DNA of 43,207 nt. It comes from CAYMUN01 sp964640775. GTDB lineage: Bacteria > Patescibacteriota > Saccharimonadia > Saccharimonadales > UBA4665. Shown here piece after piece: positions 33,847-40,934 of the stretch (position 1 is its first letter; each line of letters starts with the position of its first letter). The stretch is from contig CAZXIT010000002.1 in assembly GCA_964640775.1 (NCBI GenBank), positions 1 to 43,207 on the forward strand. The letters run 5' to 3'. Under the pieces are notes generated by a model. The model saw only the letters and a list, made by a program, of their open reading frames with translations, did no database searches and was not told the origin of the DNA. Position numbers and translations under genes: made by a program.

Positions 33847-34851
33847 ATGAACCGACCCGTTACCCGGTTAGTTAAAGGCAAGGAAAAAGGCCGCCGCATC
33901 CAGTTGCTCAGCGGTCGGGTGCACCCCGAACTAGCTGCCGAGATTGCCGCTCATTTGCAGGTTGAGCTAGCCGACGTGGAGATTGGTACGTTTGCCAACG
34001 GTGAAGTCAGCCTCCGGATCAATGAGTCGCTGCGCGGCAACGACGTTTTTATTATTCAAGCCCACAGCGGCACTATTAATCGCTCAATAATTGAGCAATT
34101 GTTAATGATCGATGCCGCTAAACGGGCTTCGGCCCGCAGCATTACTGCCGTGTGCCCGTTCCTGGGGTATGCCAGACAGGACCGCAAAGCCGGCGGCCGG
34201 GAACCAATCGGCGCCCGCTTAATTGTTGACCTCTTATCAGTGGCCGGCGCTGACCGGATTATGAGCGTTGACTTGCACTCCGGGCAGACACAGGGCTTTT
34301 TTGACGGCCCGTTTGACCACCTGATCGCCATGCCGCTCTTCAAAAAATATACCCGGCAGCACCTCGGCAGCGACTTCGTATTTGTAGCGCCTGATGCCGG
34401 ACGGGTGAAACTTACCCAGCGCTACAGCAGCTCGCTAGGATCTGGAATGGCCATCATCCACAAGCAGCGCTCCATGACCAAGCACAGCAGTGTTGAAGCT
34501 AAGCATTTGATCGGTGATGTGGCTGGCAAAAATTGCGTTATTGTCGACGACATGATCGATACGGCCGGTACATTCTGCGCCGCCGCTGAACTTCTCAAAG
34601 AAAAAGGCGCCAAGGAAGTCTACGGCTTTGCCACGCACGGTGTCTTTTCCGACCCTGCGCTGGAGCGCCTGGAGCAATCGGCCTTCACCAAAATTGTCAC
34701 CACCAACACCTTGCCAACAGCTATGCGAGCCGCCAAAACCAGTGGCAAGATCGAAACGCTGTCCATCGCTCCGCTCATCGCCGACGCCATTGCCGCTATT
34801 GCCGCCGACGAGTCCGTTTCCGCCCTCTTCGAAGGTGACAACCAAATCTAA
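33847..34851 (+). CDS. prs: Ribose-phosphate pyrophosphokinase (PRPP synthase)
   Basis: Makes PRPP from ribose 5-phosphate and ATP; PRPP is used by PurF and PyrE, whose genes are in the same window. The 334-residue protein has FANGEVSLRINESLRGNDVFI near residue 47, CPFLGYARQDRKAGGREPIGARL near 106 (ATP and catalytic flexible loop), MSVDLHSGQTQGFFDGPFDHL near 140 and the PRPP loop NCVIVDDMIDTAGTF near 231. The start is ATG 33847, not an earlier in-frame ATG at 33826, because the -10 box lies between the two and homology begins after it. Confidence 0.95.
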   Translation: MNRPVTRLVKGKEKGRRIQLLSGRVHPELAAEIAAHLQVELADVEIGTFANGEVSLRINESLRGNDVFIIQAHSGTINRSIIEQLLMIDAAKRASARSITAVCPFLGYARQDRKAGGREPIGARLIVDLLSVAGADRIMSVDLHSGQTQGFFDGPFDHLIAMPLFKKYTRQHLGSDFVFVAPDAGRVKLTQRYSSSLGSGMAIIHKQRSMTKHSSVEAKHLIGDVAGKNCVIVDDMIDTAGTFCAAAELLKEKGAKEVYGFATHGVFSDPALERLEQSAFTKIVTTNTLPTAMRAAKTSGKIETLSIAPLIADAIAAIAADESVSALFEGDNQI

Positions 34852-34855
34852 GGAC

Positions 34856-34884
34856 TTGCTTATTTGGCCGCTGCCACGTATGCT
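34856..34884 (+). promoter_or_regulatory. Promoter of purA
   Basis: -35 TTGCTT (34856-34861), 17 bp spacer, -10 TATGCT (34879-34884), 10 nt before ATG 34895. The -10 contains an in-frame ATG (34880) that therefore cannot be the start for this transcript. Confidence 0.45.
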
Positions 34885-34894
34885 CAACCTTGGC

Positions 34895-36187
34895 ATGAGT
34901 GTAGATGTAATAGTTGGACTGCAAAGGGGAGACGAAGGCAAGGGCCGGTTCGTCGATTTAGTGGCAGGCCAGTATTCGATTATTGCCCGCGGCAACGGCG
35001 GTGCTAACGCTGGCCATACTGTTGTCCCCGAGGGCATGGAAGCTTTTGCCGTGCACCAGATACCTTCCGGTATTGCCCATCCTGACAAACTCAATGTTAT
35101 CGCCGGCGGCGTCTATCTCGATCCGCGGCTGCTGCTTTCCGAGATTGAGAGTGTCCGCGCAGCGGGCATGCAGGTATCGCCCAAAAACTTATTAGTTAGT
35201 GCGTCAGCTCATTTGGTTATGCCGCACCATGTGGGACTTGACGCCCTGCGCGAGAGCGGCGAAAAAGCCCAGGGCAGCACCAAATCCGGTATCGCCTATG
35301 TAGCGGCTGATAAATACTTGCGGCAAGGCTTGCGGCTGGAGGCTATCGACACGCCGAAAGTACTGCTCGAGGCTGCCTATCATGGCCTAGGCCAGCTGAA
35401 CGAGCAGCTGCCTAAGAGCCAGCAAAAATCTTCCGACACGCTAATGGCAATCGCAAAAGACTGGCTCAACACTGCTGAATCCCTCCGCGCGTACATGGCG
35501 GATACAGCTGAGATTATTAATGAAAAATTGCAGGCAGGCGAGCAAGTGCTAGCCGAAGGTGCCAACGCCTATTGGCTCGATATTAATCACGGCATGTACC
35601 CCTTTGTGACTTCTTCCTCAACCACCGTCGCTGGATTGCTAGACGGCTTGGGCGTGTCAGCCAAGCATCTCGGCAAGGTTACCGGTGTCGCTAAGGCGAT
35701 TAAGTCCCACGTTGGAGGCGGTCCGCTGGTTACCCAGATTCCCGACGCACAATTAGAGGCCCGGGTACGCGGCAAGTTTGGCAAAACCGACAGTGAATAC
35801 GGTGCTACTACCCGCCGGCCACGCCGTATCGGCTACCCGGACCTGGCAGAGCTTCGCAATGCCATCCGCGGCAACGGCGTCGATGAGCTAGCCTTGTCGA
35901 AGCTGGACCATGTGCCGCGCTATGGCAAAACAGTGCCAATTGCCACTAGCTATACATTCGAGGGCAGCGAACGCAAAACTGCGCCGGCCTCCGCTGTGGC
36001 ACTGGGCGCCTGCCAGCCCAACTACCAGACATACCCGACCTGGGAGCAGGATATTAGCAGCCTCCGCGACTATACTGAACTGCCAAAAGCCGCCCAAGAT
36101 TTTGTCGAGCTCTTTGAAACCGAGCTCCAAGTGCCGGTCACTAAAATCGGGGTTGGCCCGAATCGGAACCAAGTCATTTACAAGTAG
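34895..36187 (+). CDS. purA: Adenylosuccinate synthetase
   Basis: GTP-dependent ligation of aspartate to IMP, first step to AMP; PurB completes it. The 430-residue length is exact for the family. The N-terminal P-loop reads VGLQRGDEGKGRFVDLVA where most enzymes have Q-W-G-D-E-G-K-G-K, so tryptophan and one lysine are replaced by arginine. GGANAGHTVVPEG near residue 37, GANAYWLDINHGMYPFVTSS near 223, a KSHVGGGPLVTQI block near 268 and GATTRRPRRIGYPDL near 303 follow. I choose ATG 34895 over ATG 34880 and the far longer frame within prs because the -10 covers 34880 and the family begins right at this methionine. Confidence 0.94.
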   Translation: MSVDVIVGLQRGDEGKGRFVDLVAGQYSIIARGNGGANAGHTVVPEGMEAFAVHQIPSGIAHPDKLNVIAGGVYLDPRLLLSEIESVRAAGMQVSPKNLLVSASAHLVMPHHVGLDALRESGEKAQGSTKSGIAYVAADKYLRQGLRLEAIDTPKVLLEAAYHGLGQLNEQLPKSQQKSSDTLMAIAKDWLNTAESLRAYMADTAEIINEKLQAGEQVLAEGANAYWLDINHGMYPFVTSSSTTVAGLLDGLGVSAKHLGKVTGVAKAIKSHVGGGPLVTQIPDAQLEARVRGKFGKTDSEYGATTRRPRRIGYPDLAELRNAIRGNGVDELALSKLDHVPRYGKTVPIATSYTFEGSERKTAPASAVALGACQPNYQTYPTWEQDISSLRDYTELPKAAQDFVELFETELQVPVTKIGVGPNRNQVIYK

Positions 36188-36212
36188 CGGCGCCCTGAAA
36201 CCGGCCGCCGTT

Positions 36213-36221
36213 TGCTATAGT
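36213..36221 (+). promoter_or_regulatory. Extended -10 of zwf (leaderless)
   Basis: TGC-TATAGT ending 6 nt before ATG 36228. No Shine-Dalgarno is present. Confidence 0.55.
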
Positions 36222-36227
36222 GAAGAC

Positions 36228-37661
36228 ATGCCAGACGAACGGAGTTCAGCCAGCGAGCACAATCCGCCGATTATTGTTATCTTTGGCATCACTGGCGATT
36301 TAGCGCAGCGCTACCTGCTGCCAGCCTTGTACCACCTAATCAAAGATCGGCTGCTAGACCCGCAAGCCGAAATTATTGGCATCACCAGGAGGGACGTTAG
36401 CGCAGATCAATTGTTTGAGCAAGTCGAGCTCTGCGTCAATGAGGCAGACAAAGTCTGCGACCCGGCCGCTCTAAAGTCCATCAGAAGCCGCACTCGCATG
36501 ATCAAGATGGATCTTGACGACGAGCACGCCTACATCGAGCTGCGGCAAACACTCGATAGCATTGAGGAGCAAAAAGGCATCTGCATGAACCGCTTGTACT
36601 ACCTGTCGATCCCCCCGCAGGTCTACCGGCCGATCATTGGCTACATGGGCGCGGCGAGGCTCAATACCAGCTGCCAGCACAACCAGGCTGTCACCCGTTT
36701 GCTCGTCGAAAAGCCATTTGGCTTTGACCTGAGTTCAGCCGAGGAGCTGATCAATGAGACCGGCAGTGTATTTGATGAGGCCCAGATATTTCGGATCGAC
36801 CATTTTCTGGCCAAAGAAATGGTCCAGAACATCGTCGCTTTCCGTTTTGAAAATCCATGGCTGGAGACCTGGTGGAATCATAAAACTATCACCAGCATCG
36901 AAATTAGCGCCGCCGAACAAATCACTATCGAAGGCCGGGCGAAGTTTTACGACCAAGTCGGGGCGCTGCGCGATTTTATCCAAAACCACCTGCTGCAGCT
37001 GCTGGCGATCATAACTATGGAGCAGCCGGAGCAGCTGGACAGCGACCACATCCATGCTGCCAAAGCCGCTCTGCTGCAGGATATCAGGCCCATGAGAGAA
37101 GACGAAGTAAGCGCCAAAGCCGTCCGGGGGCAGTACCGCGGCTACCCAGACGAAGTTGGCGATCCGAGCACGACGACCGAAACCTATGCCGGCCTCGCCT
37201 TGCAGATTGACAACCCTCGCTGGCAGGGGACACTAATCAGCCTGTGGACAGGCAAGGCTATGGAAAGTAAAAAGTATGAGATTACCCTCTATTTTCAAGA
37301 TGATGGGGCGGGGAGGATGAGCAGTTTGCATTTTCGTATTCAGCCCGATGGCGGCATACGGCTCGATCTGCAGGGCCAGCCGCTGGCTTTTAGCAAACAG
37401 CTGCGCGAGCTGGCCGCCCGGTACGCTCCAAAACAGAGCACCAATAGGCACAAACATCCTGACGCTTACGAGCGGGTATTCGTGGGCGCTGTCAGTGGCG
37501 ACCACACCCTGTTCGCCACAAGCGAAGAAGTGCTGGCTAGCTGGCGCATTATTCAGCCCGTACTTGCCGCCTGGCAAAACACCTCCAGCGACCTGCAGAC
37601 CTACGAGCCGGGAGCTAAAGGACCCTTGAGCGCTTCGGCCGCTGGAAAGACTATTGCTTAA
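36228..37661 (+). CDS. zwf: Glucose-6-phosphate dehydrogenase, divergent
   Basis: Oxidises glucose 6-phosphate to the lactone, opening the oxidative pentose phosphate pathway and supplying NADPH and ribose phosphate. The 477-residue protein has the nucleotide fold IVIFGITGDLAQRYLLPALY near residue 15, LLVEKPFGFDL near 161, the active-site RIDHFLAKEMVQN near 188 (R-I-D-H-x-L-x-K-E), and QNHLLQLLAIITMEQP near 252. In most enzymes the first block ends K-R-K-L; here it is Q-R-Y-L, so the substrate/coenzyme-contacting lysine is tyrosine, and the later R-T-G-K reads W-T-G-K. I use ATG 36228, 6 nt after the -10, rather than the long frame opening within purA. The MarP-like gene starts 3 bp after its stop. 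Confidence 0.88.
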   Translation: MPDERSSASEHNPPIIVIFGITGDLAQRYLLPALYHLIKDRLLDPQAEIIGITRRDVSADQLFEQVELCVNEADKVCDPAALKSIRSRTRMIKMDLDDEHAYIELRQTLDSIEEQKGICMNRLYYLSIPPQVYRPIIGYMGAARLNTSCQHNQAVTRLLVEKPFGFDLSSAEELINETGSVFDEAQIFRIDHFLAKEMVQNIVAFRFENPWLETWWNHKTITSIEISAAEQITIEGRAKFYDQVGALRDFIQNHLLQLLAIITMEQPEQLDSDHIHAAKAALLQDIRPMREDEVSAKAVRGQYRGYPDEVGDPSTTTETYAGLALQIDNPRWQGTLISLWTGKAMESKKYEITLYFQDDGAGRMSSLHFRIQPDGGIRLDLQGQPLAFSKQLRELAARYAPKQSTNRHKHPDAYERVFVGAVSGDHTLFATSEEVLASWRIIQPVLAAWQNTSSDLQTYEPGAKGPLSASAAGKTIA

Positions 37662-37664
37662 GCA

Positions 37665-38831
37665 ATGCTCGTCGATCTGCTGATTATTGCCGGTCTCGCC
37701 AGTGCGCTGTTTCGCGGCCGCAAACTTGGCTTTATACGGCAGCTATTGTCGACCGCTGGGTTTTTTGCCGGAGTGCTCATTGGCGCCTGGCTGCAGCCGC
37801 ATGTCGTCGTCTGGGGCTCAAACGCCGAAGACCGCGCCGCGCTGACGGTTCTCAGCATTCTCGGCAGCGCCCTGCTGCTGCTGACGCTTGGCGAATACTT
37901 TGGCGCCTACCTCAAGCAGCGCCTGCAGGTTCGACAGGTTAACAGCGTAGACAACACCTTGGGCAGCGTACTGAGTGTACTATCCCTCATCGTCTCCGTC
38001 TGGCTGGTGGCCTCCATAATCAATAATTCCTCCGTTCCTCAGCTGCAGACCGCAGTCCGCAGTTCACGCATTATCGGCCAGATAAATCGCATCTTGCCGC
38101 CAGCACCCGGCGTCATCGACAGGCTGAGCCGTCTCATTGACCCCAACGGTTTCCCGGACGTATTTATCGGCAATGAGCCGATCCCGCGCACCACCGCCAA
38201 TTTGCCGCAGCTCGGCGACTTAGCCGCGGCCGTCAGCCAAGACAAAGACGCAGTAGTACGCATTAAAGGCCAAGGCTGCGGCGGCATTGTCGCCGGCTCT
38301 GGCTTTGTGGTCGGCAGCGGCCTGGTTGCTACCAATGCCCACGTTGTAGCCGGCATCAAACAGCCCTTTGTGCAAGACGTCAACGGCAGCCATAAAGCCA
38401 GTGTGATTAGCTTTGATCCTCAGCTTGACTTCGCTATTTTGCGTACTTCACAGCTGGCTGGACAGCCGCTGAGTATAGCCAGCCAGCCAGCTAAAGCTGG
38501 CACACCGGCGGCTGTCTTAGGCTATCCGGGCGGGGGCGGCTTCAGTGCCAGTCCGGCGGCTGTCCTGCGTCAATTGCGGGCCAGCGGCCGCAATATCTAC
38601 GACCAAGGCCACACCCTCCGAGACATTTACGAAGTCCAGGCCGATGTCGTTCGCGGCAATTCCGGCGGTCCGCTAGTCACCCAGGACGGCAGTGTCATCG
38701 GGGTTATTTTTGCTGAATCAACCGCCTATAACCATGTTGGCTACGCCCTAACCACCCCGAAAATGCTGATCGAAATCAAGCAGTCTGCCAACCTCACAAA
38801 AATTGTTGGCACCGGCCGCTGCACCGAATAA
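37665..38831 (+). CDS. MarP-like membrane serine protease (CvpA + trypsin-like)
   Basis: A 388-residue membrane protease with an N-terminal CvpA-like domain of about four helices (near 3-25, 28-47, 62-83, 100-122) and a chymotrypsin-fold domain (about 190-388). The triad is H226 in TNAHVVAG, D255 in DPQLDFAIL and S333 in GNSGGP. C205 (GQGCGG) and C386 (GRCTE) are positioned like the disulfide of mycobacterial MarP (Rv3671c; from memory C214-C395, triad H235/D264/S343); the offsets agree to within one residue. MarP acts outside the membrane in acid and oxidative stress survival. The next gene is VKOR, which could form this disulfide. ATG 37665 lies 3 bp after the zwf stop. Confidence 0.88.
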   Translation: MLVDLLIIAGLASALFRGRKLGFIRQLLSTAGFFAGVLIGAWLQPHVVVWGSNAEDRAALTVLSILGSALLLLTLGEYFGAYLKQRLQVRQVNSVDNTLGSVLSVLSLIVSVWLVASIINNSSVPQLQTAVRSSRIIGQINRILPPAPGVIDRLSRLIDPNGFPDVFIGNEPIPRTTANLPQLGDLAAAVSQDKDAVVRIKGQGCGGIVAGSGFVVGSGLVATNAHVVAGIKQPFVQDVNGSHKASVISFDPQLDFAILRTSQLAGQPLSIASQPAKAGTPAAVLGYPGGGGFSASPAAVLRQLRASGRNIYDQGHTLRDIYEVQADVVRGNSGGPLVTQDGSVIGVIFAESTAYNHVGYALTTPKMLIEIKQSANLTKIVGTGRCTE

Positions 38832-38842
38832 TGCAGCGGCCG
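38813..38842. other. Perfect 11-bp hairpin at the protease gene end
   Basis: CGGCCGCTGCA (38813-38823) and TGCAGCGGCCG (38832-38842) pair perfectly around an 8-nt loop that contains the TAA stop of the protease gene. There is no T-run after it, so it is not a standard intrinsic terminator; it may protect the mRNA 3' end or slow polymerase before the VKOR promoter 10 bp downstream. Confidence 0.55.
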
Positions 38843-38852
38843 ATAAATAGGC

Positions 38853-38858
38853 TATAAT
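38853..38858 (+). promoter_or_regulatory. -10 box of VKOR gene
   Basis: Perfect TATAAT. The predicted start near 38865 leaves about 8 nt before ATG 38873, so the leader is very short and lacks a good Shine-Dalgarno. Confidence 0.5.
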
Positions 38859-38872
38859 GGACAGTAAGAGTT

Positions 38873-39475
38873 ATGACACGCCCCCATTGGACCGTCAAAA
38901 AAGTTTTGCCCTGCATCTTGATAATCGGCGGGGTGATCGGCTATGCCTGCGCCTTTATTATCATGTTTGACAAAGTCCGCCTCCTAGACAACGCCCACTA
39001 CATCCCCTCGTGCAACCTCAACCCGATCATCAGCTGCGGCAATGTTATGCAAAGCAAGCAAGCCACGGCCTTTGGCTTCCCAAACCCCTTTATCGGGCTG
39101 GGCGCCTTTCCGGTACTGGCTGTTATTGGGGCGGCGATCTTAGCCGGCGGACGGTTCAAGCGCTGGTTTTGGCTGGGCCTCAATGCCGGACTAGTATTTG
39201 CTGTAGGCTTCGTACACTGGCTCTTTTTTGAGAGCGTCTATCGGATCCAGGCACTCTGTCCGTGGTGCATGATCGTCTGGATCATCTGTATTGCGACGTT
39301 TTGGTATGTCACTCTCTACAATATCGACGAAAAACACATCAGATTGCCGAAAAAAACACAGGCAGCCTATGCCTGGATACGCCGTCACCACCTCGACTTG
39401 CTGGTGTTATGGTTTCTGATCATCACCGCCCTGATTTTGAAGCATTTCTGGTATTATTACAGTAGATTTTTCTAA
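38873..39475 (+). CDS. Vitamin K epoxide reductase family protein
   Basis: A 200-residue integral membrane oxidoreductase that passes electrons from thiol oxidases to quinone, the DsbB-like role in actinobacteria. About five helices are seen (near 12-32, 75-92, 98-118, 130-148, 173-193). The redox centres fit VKOR: loop cysteines C47 (SCNLNPIISCG) and C55, and the membrane C-P-W-C at C129/C132. The family serine/FGFPNPFIG block follows the loop. It has no fused thioredoxin domain and no DsbA-like partner is adjacent, so the partner must lie elsewhere. The neighbour upstream is a protease whose two exported cysteines are a likely substrate pair. Confidence 0.9.
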   Translation: MTRPHWTVKKVLPCILIIGGVIGYACAFIIMFDKVRLLDNAHYIPSCNLNPIISCGNVMQSKQATAFGFPNPFIGLGAFPVLAVIGAAILAGGRFKRWFWLGLNAGLVFAVGFVHWLFFESVYRIQALCPWCMIVWIICIATFWYVTLYNIDEKHIRLPKKTQAAYAWIRRHHLDLLVLWFLIITALILKHFWYYYSRFF

Positions 39476-39500
39476 AACGTAAACCCCCTGAGAAGACCCT

Positions 39501-40892
39501 ATGTCAAAAACCGAAAAAGATATTTTTAGAAAAAGCGCTGAAGCACCCGCCGAATTTCTGGACCGGACGGTCATCGCCACCCAGGCAGCCACCCAGAAAC
39601 TTGGCGCTGCCATGCCCGAAAGCAGCCACCTGGTCAAAAAAACCGGTGATTACTGGCATATGCTCGGTCCCGGGCTGACGACCGGCGCTTCAGACGACGA
39701 TCCTTCCGGCATCGCCACCTATTCGCAAACCGGCGCCCAATTTGGTTTTCATTTCCTGTGGCTGGCGGCCTGGACATTCCCGCTGACAGCTATTGTGCAG
39801 GAAATGTGCGCCAGGATCGGACTCGTAACAGGGCGGGGGCTGGCTGGCAACATCCGGGTACACTTTAGCCGCCGGGTCCTATATATCTGCTCAGTACTGC
39901 TGTTTATCGCCAATGCCGTCAACATCGGCGCTGACTTAGGCGCCATGGCCAAAGCCTCGCAGCTGCTCAACCCCCAGCTGAGTTTCGGCTGGCTGGTTGC
40001 CGGCTTTACCGCTCTCAGCCTCGGCTTGCAGATTTTTACGCCCTATGTCCGCTATGCCCGCTACTTAAAGTGGCTGGCACTGGTGCTGTTAGCCTATGTC
40101 TTTTCGGCCATCCTCGCCCACCTCAATTGGACGCAAGTCTTGCAAACTGCATTGGTACCGCACCTCAGTTTCAATAAAGACGAGCTGATTATTCTGTGTG
40201 CCATCCTCGGTACTACTATCTCGCCGTACCTGTTTTTCTGGCAGACCTCACAGGAGGTAGAAGAACAGATCTTGCAAGGTAAAACCACCCAGCATGACCG
40301 GCGAACGGCTACTTCATCGACTGATATCAAGAGCATGCGCATCGATGTCTGGTCAGGCATGTTCCTAAGCAACCTGGTGATGTTTTTCATTATCGCCGCT
40401 TGCGGCGGCATCCTGTTTACTCACGGTATTACCAACATCCAATCCGCCGCCCAAGCTGCCGAAGCCCTGCGGCCTTTCGCCGGCAATGCTACTTATTTCC
40501 TATTTGCGATCGGCATCATTGGCACCGGCCTGCTGGCCATCCCGGTCTTGGCTGGCGCCAGCAGCTACGGCCTTAGCGAAAGCTTCCGCTGGCGCGAGGG
40601 ACTCTACCGTCCGCTCAAACAGGCCTACGCCTTCTACGGGGTGATTATCATTTCCATGCTTGTCGGCTTAGGGATTAATTTCCTGGGCATCGACCCGATT
40701 AAAGCCCTAATCTACTCGGCCTTTCTAAACGGCCTGATAGCGCCGATCATCCTGGCCCTGATAGTCATTATGAGCAGCAAGCATCACATTATGGGCCGCT
40801 GGACCAATAAGCGCTCCACCACCTGGCTCGGCTGGAGTATCACCGCCGTCATGGCTGTCGTCGGCATCGCCGGTGTTATTTCGCTGTTCTAG
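39501..40892 (+). CDS. NRAMP-family transporter, non-canonical metal site
   Basis: A 463-residue membrane protein with about 11 helices of the NRAMP (SLC11) fold. After a soluble N-terminus (1-50), TM1 reads GLTTGASDDDPSGIATYSQT: the canonical D-P-G-N is D-P-S-G here. In TM6 the canonical M-P-H segment is replaced by GTTISPYLFFWQTSQEVEE. The aspartate D67 is kept, but the asparagine and methionine ligands for Mn/Fe are not, so the cargo may differ, as in NRAMP-related magnesium transporters, or be unknown. The ATG has only a weak GAGAAG upstream. An extended -10 TGG-TATTAT (39449-39457) lies in the 3' end of the VKOR gene. The gene converges on the MacB-like permease with a hairpin between. 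Confidence 0.8.
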   Translation: MSKTEKDIFRKSAEAPAEFLDRTVIATQAATQKLGAAMPESSHLVKKTGDYWHMLGPGLTTGASDDDPSGIATYSQTGAQFGFHFLWLAAWTFPLTAIVQEMCARIGLVTGRGLAGNIRVHFSRRVLYICSVLLFIANAVNIGADLGAMAKASQLLNPQLSFGWLVAGFTALSLGLQIFTPYVRYARYLKWLALVLLAYVFSAILAHLNWTQVLQTALVPHLSFNKDELIILCAILGTTISPYLFFWQTSQEVEEQILQGKTTQHDRRTATSSTDIKSMRIDVWSGMFLSNLVMFFIIAACGGILFTHGITNIQSAAQAAEALRPFAGNATYFLFAIGIIGTGLLAIPVLAGASSYGLSESFRWREGLYRPLKQAYAFYGVIIISMLVGLGINFLGIDPIKALIYSAFLNGLIAPIILALIVIMSSKHHIMGRWTNKRSTTWLGWSITAVMAVVGIAGVISLF

Positions 40893-40897
40893 ATCGT

Positions 40898-40931
40898 CTT
40901 GACAGGCGGGTGTACTAGCACCGCTGTCAAG
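40898..40931. terminator. Hairpin between convergent genes
   Basis: CTTGACAG (40898-40905) pairs perfectly with CTGTCAAG (40924-40931), and the stem continues CGG/CCG and TG/CA around one bulge. It fills the 42-bp gap between the NRAMP stop and the permease stop, a natural place for a bidirectional terminator, but no T-run follows on either strand. Confidence 0.5.
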
Positions 40932-40934
40932 CCG

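Noticed and set aside
34628..34894. Long N-terminal extension of PurA reaching into prs
   Set aside because: The extension is the out-of-frame reading of prs. The promoter and the family start both point to ATG 34895.
35910..36227. Long N-terminal extension of G6PDH within purA
   Set aside because: It is an out-of-frame reading of purA. A TGC-TATAGT -10 lies 6 nt before ATG 36228, where homology starts.
37653..37666. 14-bp perfect palindrome ATTGCTTAAGCAAT at the zwf/protease junction
   Set aside because: It spans the zwf stop and next ATG, is partly fixed by coding, and nothing else suggests an operator. Probably chance.
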